A model generated the notes under the pieces. It did not search any database and was not told the DNA's origin. It saw nothing but the letters and a program-made list of their open reading frames with translations. The translations under genes and the position numbers were made by a program. Of a stretch of DNA of 22,654 nucleotides, positions 7,232 to 15,574 are shown in pieces. Positions within the stretch are counted from its first letter, which is position 1. Each line of letters starts with the position of its first letter. The stretch comes from Candidatus Anstonellales archaeon (GTDB taxonomy: Archaea; Micrarchaeota; Micrarchaeia; Anstonellales; CG1-02-47-40): the NCBI GenBank assembly GCA_038869735.1, contig JAWCQO010000010.1:1-22654 (forward strand), read 5' to 3'.

Positions 7232-7306
7232 GCTCCCATAGTCTAGCCCGGTCAAGGACGGAGCCCTCTCAAGGCTCTAACTCGGGTTCAAATCCCGATG
7301 GGAGCA
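7232..7306 (+). tRNA. tRNA-Glu (CUC), no intron
   Basis: Acceptor GCUCCCA/UGGGAGC, D-arm with GUC/GAC, anticodon arm GAGCC-CUCUCAA-GGCUC giving CUC, 4-nt variable region UAAC, T-arm UCGGG-UUCAAAU-CCCGA, A73. It is the only one of the five tRNAs here without an intron. CCA is not encoded. The 191 bp downstream, up to surE, show no gene; an isolated CTGATGA at about 7429 has no partner boxes. Confidence 0.95.
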
Positions 7307-7497
7307 TTAAAAAGCATTGGTCAGTGTGTTATAGGCAAGTAAAAGTGTTAAGTAAGGTTGAAGGGCTTCGCCATCAATTTCTACTACAAGAAGAAAGACT
7401 TCGATTTATTATTAGCTATTAATCTGATGAGAAAAATACATTTTAGAATGGCGGTTTAATTAGGGATAATGGGACTCGGGAGTAAGTTTAGAACCGA

Positions 7498-8274
7498 TTA
7501 AAGACCAATAAACAGTTCTTTTGTATGTTTAATAAGACGAGTAGGAGAAATATCTAGTGAAAGCGGGGTTATTGTTATAAACCCCTTTTTTAGGAGAGAG
7601 GCATCGGTATTGGGGAAATTTAGGGTTGTGTCTTTCCCAACTATCCAGTAGTAGGGTGTACCGTAAGGATGCTTTCGTTCAAGTATGGAGGGAGCGTAGC
7701 GGTGCATTGAAGGCGAACAAACGGCTATCTTTGCATCTTTGACTCTTCTTGGGAAGTTTATATTTAGGATACTGCAACCTGATGGCATTCCGCATTTTAA
7801 GACTTTCTGGATTATATGGACCAATTTTCTTTTAAGTTCATTTGGCTGGTTTATTCTTTTTCTTGCACCCCAATCCTTAGAGTAGATATGCTGGGAGAAA
7901 GCCAAGGAAGGTATCCCATATGTAGCTGCTTCAAAGCAAGCCCCCAGAGTGCCTGAAGAAAAAATTGAATGAATTGAAATATTAGAACCCATATTTACTC
8001 CGGAAAGAAGGAGTGATGGCTTTTTTGGCATAAAATTCTTCTTGTTAAGTGCAAAGAGGACGCAATCTGCCGGAGTTCCTGATAGGTGGTAAATCCTTTT
8101 TTTTCCAAGAAAGGCGTAATCTAAACGGAGTGGTTTGTGGAATATTAGAGATTTTGACACTGCAGAGCGCTGACGTGAGGGTATGATGCAAAAAACTGAG
8201 TCTAAACTGGAAGCTGCCTCGATAAGTATTCGTAAGCCATCCGAGATGCCATCGTCGTTTGTTACCAATAGCAT
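7498..8274 (-). CDS. surE: 5'/3'-nucleotidase SurE
   Basis: 258 residues. A metal-dependent phosphatase acting on nucleoside monophosphates (and exopolyphosphate in some species), cytoplasmic. The SurE signature is present: TNDDG at 5-9 with the metal Asp pair D7/D8, the PSRQRSAVSKS segment with the metal-binding Ser, and SGVNMGSN near 92-99 with the conserved Asn residues. Length is normal for the family. It begins 19 bp after the aspS stop on the same strand without a promoter of its own that I can see, so it is probably co-transcribed with aspS. Confidence 0.93.
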   Translation of the reverse strand: MLLVTNDDGISDGLRILIEAASSLDSVFCIIPSRQRSAVSKSLIFHKPLRLDYAFLGKKRIYHLSGTPADCVLFALNKKNFMPKKPSLLLSGVNMGSNISIHSIFSSGTLGACFEAATYGIPSLAFSQHIYSKDWGARKRINQPNELKRKLVHIIQKVLKCGMPSGCSILNINFPRRVKDAKIAVCSPSMHRYAPSILERKHPYGTPYYWIVGKDTTLNFPNTDASLLKKGFITITPLSLDISPTRLIKHTKELFIGL

Positions 8275-8293
8275 TTTCCCATCTCAAAGATGT

Positions 8294-9586
8294 CTAGGGT
8301 AATAATCTTGTACGATCTCTGGGGAATAGCGAACACTCGCGTATATTCCTTTGGTTTGTTATCTTCATAAGTAATCTCTCAAGGCCTATAGACCAACCGG
8401 CATGAGGGGGTGCACCTACCATAAAAGCTTCTATGTAGAATTTGAAGTCTATGGGGTTTAGATTATGGAAACGTATTTGCTGTTCTAGTAAGTCTGGAGT
8501 GTGGATTCTCTGCGCTCCTGAAGCAATCTCTGTTCCTCTATACATGAGATCAAAGGAATGGCATATTTCTTTATTCTCTTCCTCCGGCATAGAATAAAAA
8601 GCCCGTGATTTTGTTGGCCAATCGTATATAAAGTATAAGTCTTCTGGTATGAGTTTTCTGATTTTTTCCTCATCTTCTCGCGAGAAGTCCTTGCCCCATT
8701 CAAATAGCACACCTGCCTTGTTGAGTTTTTGGACTATTTGTGAATAAGTAAATCTAGGTATCTTTTTTATGGACGGACAGGTAGAGTTCAATATCTTCAA
8801 TTCACTCTCATTTATCTCACTTACTTTTTTGTTGATGTGCAGTATGACTCTCTCAAGGATATCCATTGCATCATGGTGGTCCGCAAAACCAATTTCAACG
8901 TCCATCTGTGTGCATTCGTTGAGGTGAGTTGAGGTGTTGTGCTTTTCAGCTCTGAATGCTGGAACGATCAAAAATACCCTGTCCATCCCGCCTATTACTG
9001 CAAGTTGTTTGTATAGTTGAGGTGACTGAACTAAGAAGGCTTCTTTTTCGAAATATTCAACTCTAAAAAGGTCAGCCCCGCCCTCTGTCGCTGCTGCTGT
9101 AAGGGACGGAGTATGGATTTCTTGAAATCCTTCATCGATACATTTTTCTCTAAAAGCTGATAGAATAGTGTGTTGTATTTTGAATATCGCGTTTGTGTGC
9201 TCAGTACGAAGGTCGACGTGGCGGTGGTCAAGGCGAGTATCTATATCTGCAGGTGTCTTTCCAGTCACTTCGAATGGCACTTTCTTGTAGATTTTTGAGA
9301 GCACAACGATTTTTGAGGGTATTAATTCAAAACCAGCTTTGGCAATTTGTGATTTGGTTATGCGTCCTTGGACTTGTAGGACAGTTTCCTTTGGATGTTC
9401 CATCATAGAGTGAACATCGGCAGAAGTGTCGTTCTCTTTTGAGGTAATCTGTATTAGCCCTGTTCTGTCTCTTAATATAAGGAATTTTATTTTTCCCAAA
9501 TTTCTCGTTTCATGGACCCAACCGGCAAGAGTAACTTCTTTTCCTTCCTCTTTAAGTGCGTCTGAGATGTAGTGAGTGCGGAGCAT
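8294..9586 (-). CDS. aspS: Aspartyl-tRNA synthetase, archaeal type (probably non-discriminating)
   Basis: 430 residues, normal for archaeal AspRS. N-terminal OB-fold anticodon-binding domain (GWVHETRNLG, about 22-31; QVQGRITK), then the class II core with motif 2 (FRAEKHNTSTHLNE) and motif 3 (GWSIGLERLL) near the C-terminus. In the published comparison of archaeal AspRS, a Trp in the position of H25 marks Asp-specific enzymes and His marks non-discriminating ones; by that criterion this enzyme would also make Asp-tRNA-Asn, needing an amidotransferase that is not in this window. A G-rich ribosome binding site precedes the ATG. It lies 12 bp after the KH-protein gene and 19 bp before surE. Confidence 0.96.
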   Translation of the reverse strand: MLRTHYISDALKEEGKEVTLAGWVHETRNLGKIKFLILRDRTGLIQITSKENDTSADVHSMMEHPKETVLQVQGRITKSQIAKAGFELIPSKIVVLSKIYKKVPFEVTGKTPADIDTRLDHRHVDLRTEHTNAIFKIQHTILSAFREKCIDEGFQEIHTPSLTAAATEGGADLFRVEYFEKEAFLVQSPQLYKQLAVIGGMDRVFLIVPAFRAEKHNTSTHLNECTQMDVEIGFADHHDAMDILERVILHINKKVSEINESELKILNSTCPSIKKIPRFTYSQIVQKLNKAGVLFEWGKDFSREDEEKIRKLIPEDLYFIYDWPTKSRAFYSMPEEENKEICHSFDLMYRGTEIASGAQRIHTPDLLEQQIRFHNLNPIDFKFYIEAFMVGAPPHAGWSIGLERLLMKITNQRNIRECSLFPRDRTRLLP

Positions 9587-9598
9587 GAGAGACCCCCT

Positions 9599-10096
9599 TT
9601 ATTCAAGGGATATTCTTACCTCATTTTTGAGGAGTGACTTTAAAATGTTTTCAAGAGCGACGAGATCCATTGGAAGTTCAGCCAAACGCGATTTTTGGAT
9701 TCTTACTTTGTAAATTTCATTTCCGCCAGAATAAATGGTGTTTATCCCTATAAGTTTAACAGGATAGAGCACATCTGCTATCGTCTTTTTTAGGTCTCCA
9801 GAAAACTCGGCTATCCTCACTTTTTTTCCAAGAAATTTTGAAAGCTCAGATACAACTTTTCCGTCTTTTCCTATAAGCAGACCCATCTCTCCTCTCGTCA
9901 AGATTAGGACTGTTCTGCCAAGGTCTATTGCTCTTTCAAATGAAGCTTCGGAAATATTGTAGTGTTCGTTTATCTGATAAAGAAGCCTTGCTACTTGAAT
10001 ATCCATTTCTGTAATATTTCCCTGTTTTAGATTTGATTTGCACTTTGAGCAGAGGACTGTAGTCTTTCCGCACAAATCACATAGTGGAGTCTTCAT
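9599..10096 (-). CDS. Zinc-ribbon plus KH-domain RNA-binding protein
   Basis: 165 residues. The N-terminus has two CxxC knuckles (C6, C9, C16, C19), a compact zinc ribbon. A KH-type fold follows, with the GxxG loop GKDG at 76-79 (MGLLIGKDGKVVSEL), like archaeal NusA-like/KH RNA-binding proteins. Likely RNA or ribosome contact; the exact partner is not known. GGTGTT lies six bases before the ATG. An upstream CTTTTAAAG box and close spacing to aspS suggest it heads a KH-aspS-surE transcription unit. Confidence 0.85.
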   Translation of the reverse strand: MKTPLCDLCGKTTVLCSKCKSNLKQGNITEMDIQVARLLYQINEHYNISEASFERAIDLGRTVLILTRGEMGLLIGKDGKVVSELSKFLGKKVRIAEFSGDLKKTIADVLYPVKLIGINTIYSGGNEIYKVRIQKSRLAELPMDLVALENILKSLLKNEVRISLE

Positions 10097-10152
10097 AAGA
10101 ACACCTAGACACTAACAGCAAATCGTTGGAATCGGCATATCCCTCTGGGAGT

Positions 10153-10163
10153 GGCTTTAAAAG
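10153..10163 (-). promoter_or_regulatory. TATA box for the KH-aspS-surE unit
   Basis: CTTTTAAAGCC on the minus strand, predicting a start near 10130 and a leader of ~35 nt before the ATG at 10096. Confidence 0.45.
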
Positions 10164-10209
10164 GAAGGAGGGAAGCCGGTTGTAGAGTAAGAAGGCTGGT
10201 AGGCTTTAA

Positions 10210-10521
10210 TTAATTACCGCGGACAAGTGAGATTTCAATAGCAGATACTTTTGCCTTACTGCCATCTTCGGATGTCAGCTCTTCGGTTTTTATGTTTATG
10301 TCTGAGACCTTGACATCGGGCATGAAGCGGTTTTTTACTATCTCTGCTACGTCGACAGCATGAGATATTACCTTGCCGCGAGCCTTTATTGTAACTGTTT
10401 TTGCCCCGTTGTTAAACTGCGTAACAACAGCAAGGACATAACCCATCACTCCTTTTTTTCCTACATAGACTGTATTGTCTTGTTTTTCTGTTTGCTGCGT
10501 TGGTTGGTTTGTTTCTTCCAT
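10210..10521 (-). CDS. albA: Alba chromatin / RNA-binding protein
   Basis: 103 residues from the preferred ATG. Alba is an abundant archaeal nucleoid protein that coats DNA and also binds RNA. The sequence shows the conserved [18 protein letters not shown] strand-helix with the DNA-contacting Lys pair, the [16 protein letters not shown] helix, and the C-terminal strand [12 protein letters not shown] glutamine-rich, probably disordered N-terminus of ~18 residues precedes the fold. A GTG at 10530 in frame is ruled out as the start because it lies inside the GGAGGTG ribosome binding site, which is spaced six bases before the ATG at 10521. A TATA-like TTATTAATAAT is ~45 bp upstream. Confidence 0.95.
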   Translation of the reverse strand: MEETNQPTQQTEKQDNTVYVGKKGVMGYVLAVVTQFNNGAKTVTIKARGKVISHAVDVAEIVKNRFMPDVKVSDINIKTEELTSEDGSKAKVSAIEISLVRGN

Positions 10522-10585
10522 GCGGTGCACCTCCCTTTTAGATTTTTACACTGGAATTTCGATTATTAATAAAGAAGAGAAAATT

Positions 10586-11911
10586 TTAAATGATGGTGTA
10601 TTGGAATATTGTCTCTTCTAGCTCCTTTTGAAGCTTCCTTGCCTTTTTTTCTGTCTTACACTCTATTGTTAGTCGGATAGCATCTTCCGTTCCAGATGAG
10701 CGGATAAGAATCCAGCCGTCATCAAAGTCTATTCGAAGGCCATCAATCAGACTTATTTTACCAGGAACTTTAATCTTCTTAATTATTTTTTCAACTGAGC
10801 TTTTTTTGTTCTGACAGGGATATTTTTTGCGGATTATAAATGTCGAAGGAAAGAATGCAGAATCAGAAATAAGGGAAGGTGAAACCGAAATGAGCTCTAG
10901 GAACTTAAGGCATGATAACAACCCATCTGCCGTTGGTGTTGAGTTTGAAAAAACATACTCTCCACAGGGTTCACCACCAAAAAGAGCCTTTCGTTTTATT
11001 AGCTCTCTTGCTACGTTGCCACTTCCAACAGGAGTTATATATAATTTTCCATTATGCCTCTCAATCGTTTCTTTTACGATGAGAGACGCCTCCACGGTCG
11101 TGACTATCTTCTTTACTCTATTTTTTGAAAGGAGATACGAACACATGATTGCAAGTTGGCGATCCAACCCAAGCATACGTCCGCGGTTGTCAAAAATCAC
11201 AGCTCTGTCTGCGTCTGGATCAAGAGCTATTCCTATATCCGCCCTTTCGTTTTTTATTAAGTCTGAAAAATGCCGAAGGTTCTCTTGTGTAGGTTCTGGA
11301 TTTTGGACCAATGGAAGTGAGGTTGAGCAGTTTGAAAAAACTGCTCGAATCCCAACATCATTGAGTATATCGTGGATTATGTTACTTGCAGCTCCATTTG
11401 CACAATCAATGGCAACTTTTGGCTTCCGTTTTAATATTGCTACCCTGTTTATTTTGGACAAGAGAAAGTGTTTGTATTGTTGCAATATTGAATCATCGTA
11501 GATGATTGAACCGGCCATATTCCAAGAAACTGTTGGTAGGAGATTTTTGGATATCTTCTTCTCTAACCTCCTTTCTATTTTTGGAGGAATTTCGATTCCG
11601 TGGTCAAAAAGTTTCACTCCGTTGTACTGTGGAGGGTTGTGCGAAGCTGTTATTACTGCGCCGCGAGTTGAAAACTTTTTTGTGGCAAATGCAAGTGCAG
11701 GGGTTGGACATATACCCATATCAACAACGTTTACGCCGCATTGCATCAGGCCGGAAGCAAAAGCATGCAAAAGAAGAAGGCTGGTATTTCTAGTGTCGCG
11801 TGCAAGAAGGAAGGATGAGGACTGCTTACCAAAAGCTTGCCCTACTTTCTGCATAAGGTGGCAGTCTATCTCTTTTCCGACTATGCCTCTAATACCAGAA
11901 GTTCCAAACAT
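10586..11911 (-). CDS. glmM: Phosphohexomutase (phosphomannomutase / phosphoglucosamine mutase family)
   Basis: 441 residues. Alpha-D-phosphohexomutase that moves phosphate between C6 and C1 of hexose or glucosamine phosphates, feeding nucleotide-sugar synthesis for glycans and envelope. Visible: FGTSGIRG at the N-terminus, the phosphoserine loop TASHNPPQYNG (S90), the Mg site DPDADR (D231, D233, D235), the sugar-binding loop GGEPCGEYVF (about 317), and the phosphate-binding RSSGTEDAIRLTIE near the C-terminus. Which substrate (glucosamine, mannose or glucose) cannot be settled; the glmM symbol is tentative. An A/T box ~27 bp upstream suggests a leaderless mRNA. Confidence 0.9.
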   Translation of the reverse strand: MFGTSGIRGIVGKEIDCHLMQKVGQAFGKQSSSFLLARDTRNTSLLLLHAFASGLMQCGVNVVDMGICPTPALAFATKKFSTRGAVITASHNPPQYNGVKLFDHGIEIPPKIERRLEKKISKNLLPTVSWNMAGSIIYDDSILQQYKHFLLSKINRVAILKRKPKVAIDCANGAASNIIHDILNDVGIRAVFSNCSTSLPLVQNPEPTQENLRHFSDLIKNERADIGIALDPDADRAVIFDNRGRMLGLDRQLAIMCSYLLSKNRVKKIVTTVEASLIVKETIERHNGKLYITPVGSGNVARELIKRKALFGGEPCGEYVFSNSTPTADGLLSCLKFLELISVSPSLISDSAFFPSTFIIRKKYPCQNKKSSVEKIIKKIKVPGKISLIDGLRIDFDDGWILIRSSGTEDAIRLTIECKTEKKARKLQKELEETIFQYTII

Positions 11912-12005
11912 AGAGTTCAGATTGGAGATAGAAAATTAAAAAAGATGAATGTCGAAATAGCAAACTAGCAGTAATAATAAAAATGACAAAGGATGTGAAC
12001 TTGAG

Positions 12006-13271
12006 ATGAAAAGATTACTTTTTGCAATCACTTTTGTTGTTTTGATTGCGGCTGAATATGCAGAGTTTGCAGCTGATTTGAATATTCAAGTAGCTGATCA
12101 AGATTTGAGACCTATCGAGAATGCAAAGGTGGAGGTTACCTATCAATTGAACTCAATACGTGGAAGAGTAACGACTAGTCCAAAATACACTGATAGTAAC
12201 GGGATGGTTAGTATTAGGATAGTAAACACTGAGTATAACACAGCAAAAACTGACAAGAATTTCGTGGTGGTAGCAACATATGGAGGAGAAAGCAACAGTG
12301 TTTCATATACAGTAGATACACATCCAAGCGTTATAGTTGTCCAAGTTCCTGCTTATATAGTAAATGTTTTTGTAAGGGACCAAAACGGTCGCGTACTCTC
12401 TGCGAAAGTTACAGCAAGAGGGGTGGAAAAGACAACAGACGCAAGTGGGAGAGTTTTCTTTCACATACCGCCAGGTCAGACGCAAATAGAAGCAAATTAT
12501 AATGGCGTTAAAAAAAGAATGAATTTAGATGTCTCATCAGATACGTCGTGGGAATTTATCTATCCGCTCTATAGCTTAACAGTAAACGTTGTAGATGAGA
12601 TGGGGAGACCTCTTGGTGCTACTGTTGGAATAGGCAGCCAATACATAAATACAGATGCCTATGGAAAGGCAAAATTTCAGAACGTTCCACAAGATAGTCC
12701 AGAGGTGACTGTGCAGTATGGAAATGTTGAGAAAACTCTAAATCCATATCTTCCATCTGAAAAGGAGATCACTGTTGCTTTTGACAACTCCCCTCCGCAG
12801 ATAAGTGATATAAGTGCAGGGTACATTAATGGGTTCGTGAAATTGAGGGCAAAGATAGTTGATATTGGGAAGTATGCGAGTGGTTTTGGAGAGGGGACAC
12901 AGTTTTACGTAACTTACAGGGTAGATGGAAATCGCAGGCAGACAGAGATGTATCCGGTTGGCGGATTTTATTATGAAGCTGATTTGCAAACACTCATGAA
13001 AAGCGCAGAGATTCCCTATACGATAGTAGCGTGGGACAAAGAAGGAAATAGGAATTCAGTTTCAGGTATGTACAACCTTACTGTGATTGTAGAGAGAAAT
13101 AACCCACCGATTGGAAGGGATGAAAGTAAGGAGGCTGAGGGTTCAGATGGTAGTAAGATTTTTGGTTTTGATACAGTAATGATAGCTGGGGGGATTGTTG
13201 TTCTTATAGTTGGAATTGTCGGTATTTATTGGTATTTCAAAAAGGTGGTGGAGAAGGGCGAGACGCCCTAG
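12006..13271 (+). CDS. Secreted, membrane-anchored protein with Ig-like / carboxypeptidase-regulatory-like repeats
   Basis: 421 residues. A signal peptide at 1-22 (basic KR, then LLFAITFVVLIAA) and a single C-terminal membrane helix (about 390-412) with a short basic tail indicate an extracellular protein anchored in the membrane. Three beta-rich repeats at about 25-115, 115-190 and 190-265 share a pattern of VxVxDxxGxPxxxAxV followed by TDxxGxxxF, typical of carboxypeptidase-regulatory-like or Ig-like domains; a fourth segment around 270-365 (PPQISDISAGYI ... YTIVAWDKEGN) resembles a fibronectin-like module. Probable surface structural or adhesive role. Its stop overlaps that of the MscS gene by 4 bp. 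Confidence 0.85.
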   Translation: MKRLLFAITFVVLIAAEYAEFAADLNIQVADQDLRPIENAKVEVTYQLNSIRGRVTTSPKYTDSNGMVSIRIVNTEYNTAKTDKNFVVVATYGGESNSVSYTVDTHPSVIVVQVPAYIVNVFVRDQNGRVLSAKVTARGVEKTTDASGRVFFHIPPGQTQIEANYNGVKKRMNLDVSSDTSWEFIYPLYSLTVNVVDEMGRPLGATVGIGSQYINTDAYGKAKFQNVPQDSPEVTVQYGNVEKTLNPYLPSEKEITVAFDNSPPQISDISAGYINGFVKLRAKIVDIGKYASGFGEGTQFYVTYRVDGNRRQTEMYPVGGFYYEADLQTLMKSAEIPYTIVAWDKEGNRNSVSGMYNLTVIVERNNPPIGRDESKEAEGSDGSKIFGFDTVMIAGGIVVLIVGIVGIYWYFKKVVEKGETP

Positions 13272-14374
13272 AGATTTTTATTATTTTTGATATAGACCGT
13301 TGTTATTGGATAAGGTATGGTTATTCTGTTCTTTCTGAAGGCCGCAATAACTGCCTTGTTTATTTTGGGAATTGCTTTGAATCTTTGTTGATAGTTGGTA
13401 ACAGAAAATATCACTTTAAATTGCAAAGCAAATTCAGAAAGCGAATCGAAACGAACAATCGGCTCAAAGGTGGAAGAGATAACAGGCTCTGTTTTTGCAA
13501 CATCAGATACGCATTTTTTGAGTATTCGCTCAACTTTATCTGGGTCTGAGTCGTAGGATGCTGAGAATGTCATAACAATATTTGATGATGATGTTGGTGC
13601 AGAGTAATTGATTATAGTTGCTTGAGCAAGTTTTGAATTTGGGAGTATTATGAGGTTTTGTGCAGGCGTCAGTATCTTTGTGCTTCTCCAACCTATTTCA
13701 GTCACATTTCCTTCATACTCTGGGGAACCTTCAACTTTTATATAATCATTTAAGCGCACTGGTTTATCTGCAAGAATGTATATTCCGGCAAAAAAGTTTG
13801 AAAGAGTTTCTTGCAAAGCCAAAGCAACTGCTAAGCCTCCAATGCCGAGTGCTGCAAGTAGCGGCCCAATTTCTATTCCGAGTCTATCAAAGATAATAAT
13901 TGCACCAATAGCATAAATAGCAATGCTGACTATTTTCCGGACAAGTGGAAAGAGCTCATCGTCAATAGTGGTTTTAGTTTGCGGCATTATTTCCCGTCCG
14001 TACCAAAGGAGAATTGTGACGGCGAGCTTGTTTGCAAGAAACACAAAAAAGATAATGAAAATGACGGAAAAAAGATTTAAAACTGGGAAGTTCAAGACTT
14101 CAAGCGATGGGTAGGTTATAGCTATTGAGATAAATGCAGAAAGGAGTATTGTAAAATATCCGGAGGCTTTTTGGAGTACGTCAATTATCATATCATCTAG
14201 GGTTGTCTTTGTTTTTTCTGAGATCCTCTTTGAGTAGTTAAATATTATAACAAATAGAAATGAGAACAAAAAATAAGAAATGATGAATATTAGAAATGCA
14301 AGAGTTAGAGAGCCGCCTGGAAGAGGAGGAAGCAGATTAAACAGTTGTAGGATAAAATTAAGCATACAGCTCAC
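13268..14374 (-). CDS. mscS: MscS-family mechanosensitive channel
   Basis: 368 residues. Membrane channel that opens under tension and protects against osmotic downshift. Four to five N-terminal membrane helices (within about 10-190) lead into the pore helix LAALGIGGLAVALALQE and the conserved MscS beta domain (FFAGIYILADKPVRLNDYI ... VTEIGWRSTKI ... IILPNSKLAQATIINYS). The C-terminal alpha/beta domain follows. The annotated start is GTG at 14374; ATG at 14365 (three codons in) is an alternative, and an upstream ATTAAATAA box is spaced for a start between them. Confidence 0.92.
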   Translation of the reverse strand: MSCMLNFILQLFNLLPPLPGGSLTLAFLIFIISYFLFSFLFVIIFNYSKRISEKTKTTLDDMIIDVLQKASGYFTILLSAFISIAITYPSLEVLNFPVLNLFSVIFIIFFVFLANKLAVTILLWYGREIMPQTKTTIDDELFPLVRKIVSIAIYAIGAIIIFDRLGIEIGPLLAALGIGGLAVALALQETLSNFFAGIYILADKPVRLNDYIKVEGSPEYEGNVTEIGWRSTKILTPAQNLIILPNSKLAQATIINYSAPTSSSNIVMTFSASYDSDPDKVERILKKCVSDVAKTEPVISSTFEPIVRFDSLSEFALQFKVIFSVTNYQQRFKAIPKINKAVIAAFRKNRITIPYPITTVYIKNNKNL

Positions 14375-14434
14375 ATTAATTTGAGTGATTAGGTTATTTA
14401 ATATTAAAATATATTATTGGAATATTAGACTTAA

Positions 14435-14543
14435 CTTTAAATAGGTAACGCGTCCGCTTTCGGTTAATAACAGCAAGTGTTGATATAACAAGTGAGAACT
14501 TTTACGTTCAATCCAACTGCCGAATTTAACTGATAATTTTTTT
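14435..14543 (+). other. Orphan TATA box followed by a T-run, possible unannotated small transcript
   Basis: CTTTAAATAG (14435-14444) would start transcription near 14465, and seven T at 14537-14543 could end it, but no convincing reading frame or RNA fold is visible between. CTGA occurs at 14530-14533, yet matching C boxes at the right distance are missing. The remaining sequence of the 14375-14624 gap shows no gene. Confidence 0.2.
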
Positions 14544-14580
14544 ATGGAGTTCTGCAATAGGATACGCCATCAACTGAAAC

Positions 14581-14589
14581 GTTTAAAAC
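14581..14589 (+). promoter_or_regulatory. TATA-like box for tRNA-Cys
   Basis: GTTTAAAAC ~36-44 bp before the tRNA, predicting a start ~15 nt upstream of the mature 5' end. Confidence 0.35.
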
Positions 14590-14624
14590 TGCTAGGAGGA
14601 AAAAATCAAATCGCTATCCTTCGT

Positions 14625-14706
14625 GCCAGGCTGGCAGAGCGGCTATGCACCCCGCTGCAGAAGGTGCAGGGACGGGGTTAGAGGGGTTCGACTCCCTTGC
14701 CTGGCT
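14625..14706 (+). tRNA. tRNA-Cys (GCA) with 11-nt intron
   Basis: Acceptor GCCAGGC/GCCUGGC with U73, the universal Cys discriminator. D-stem GCA/UGC, anticodon stem CCCCG (14650-14654) with CGGGG (14673-14677), loop CUGCAG+A giving anticodon GCA, 4-nt variable region UUAG, T-arm AGGGG-UUCGACU-CCCUU. The intron is 14661-14671, between positions 37 and 38: CUGC (32-35) pairs with GCAG (14666-14669), with bulges AG^A and GG^A, a regular BHB core closed by a short loop. CCA is not encoded. Confidence 0.93.
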
Positions 14707-14810
14707 TTGGAGTTGATTATAAAGAAAGAATTAGGTAGGATATAGGTGTAATAGGATTTATATAGCATATAAGTGGGATTATTGTATCAAAATTATGGGG
14801 ATAAAGTCAA

Positions 14811-15461
14811 TTAATCATCGCCATAATCAACTCTGAATGTTATTTGGTCTCCATCTTCTAACCTTAATTTTTGTTTTATGTTTATTGGAGCAATCAGTTC
14901 CATGATAGTAAGTCCATGCGTAGAGCGGTCTGGAAAGATTACGGCTCCGCGTATTGTATCCTCGATTAAAGCAGGGTAGGCAATAATTGAACCATACGTA
15001 CGCCGCCCTCGCTTAAAACCTTCTATGAGAATCGGTTTTTTAGATTTTAGGCGTAAGCGAAGCTCTATATCTTCTGGCGGGATAGTGACATTCAATGTGC
15101 CGGGATATGGATCAAAGCCAAGTAGTTTTATAAATTGCCTTCGGTAATCATGCATCTTCATAAATTTTTCTCCTTGTGAGATACCATGAACTATCTTTCC
15201 TGTGAATTCAAGGCTCTTTCCTCCAAATAAAGCTTCTGAGAGGGTGCGATAGATAGTTTTTGCTTCTGAAAGTGCTTTATTTGTAAGGATATATGCGCCT
15301 CCTTGCCGTTCGATATACCCCTCAGAGATCAAGATAAGTGAACGCCGAGAAAAAGATTGCTGCGATATTCCAAGTTCTGCTGCAAGCTGGCGCGTTGTGG
15401 CACGAACAGGGTCGCGATGGGCGCCTTTTTTTAATAGTAGAAATATTATATCGTCAAACAC
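14811..15461 (-). CDS. ribK: CTP-dependent riboflavin kinase with N-terminal winged helix (RbkR-like)
   Basis: 216 residues. Makes FMN from riboflavin with CTP, as known for archaeal DUF120 kinases. The C-terminal ~125 residues carry the family signatures GTLNVTI, RTYGSIIAYPALI and STHGLTIMELIAP. The first ~85 residues are a winged helix-turn-helix (TRQLAAELGISQQSFSRRSLILISEGYIER), the arrangement described for RbkR, a riboflavin kinase that also represses or activates riboflavin genes. The start is GTG at 15461; a weak AGGT lies upstream. Divergent from a C/D sRNA, with a near-palindrome in the intergenic region (15512-15540) that could be its own operator (inference). Confidence 0.9.
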   Translation of the reverse strand: MFDDIIFLLLKKGAHRDPVRATTRQLAAELGISQQSFSRRSLILISEGYIERQGGAYILTNKALSEAKTIYRTLSEALFGGKSLEFTGKIVHGISQGEKFMKMHDYRRQFIKLLGFDPYPGTLNVTIPPEDIELRLRLKSKKPILIEGFKRGRRTYGSIIAYPALIEDTIRGAVIFPDRSTHGLTIMELIAPINIKQKLRLEDGDQITFRVDYGDD

Positions 15462-15511
15462 AATAAAACCTGAGGGTAATCATTGATATTTTATGATTAA
15501 ATGGATAGGAT

Positions 15512-15540
15512 TTATAATATTGATACTTCGACAATTATAA
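15512..15540. repeat. Inverted repeat in the ribK / sRNA divergent promoter region
   Basis: Arms TTATAATATTG (15512-15522) and CAATTATAA (15532-15540) are inverted copies apart from one inserted A, with a 9-nt spacer. They coincide with TATA-like elements facing both ways, so this may simply be a divergent promoter, or an operator for the winged-helix domain of RibK. Confidence 0.4.
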
Positions 15541-15574
15541 GTGTTGAGAGTAATAGCTCTTCCGCAGAAGTTAT

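Noticed and set aside
7425-7497. C/D box RNA near CTGATGA in the gap after tRNA-Glu
   Set aside because: No D or D' box follows at 12-nt spacing.
10522-10530. GTG at 10530 as the alba start
   Set aside because: It is part of the GGAGGTG ribosome binding site that serves the ATG at 10521.
10827-11939. Long plus-strand frames opposite the phosphohexomutase
   Set aside because: Antisense shadows of a gene with clear catalytic motifs; they have no recognisable family.
14530-14577. CTGA boxes before tRNA-Cys as D' and D of an sRNA
   Set aside because: The positions 12 nt upstream of each do not resemble C boxes.
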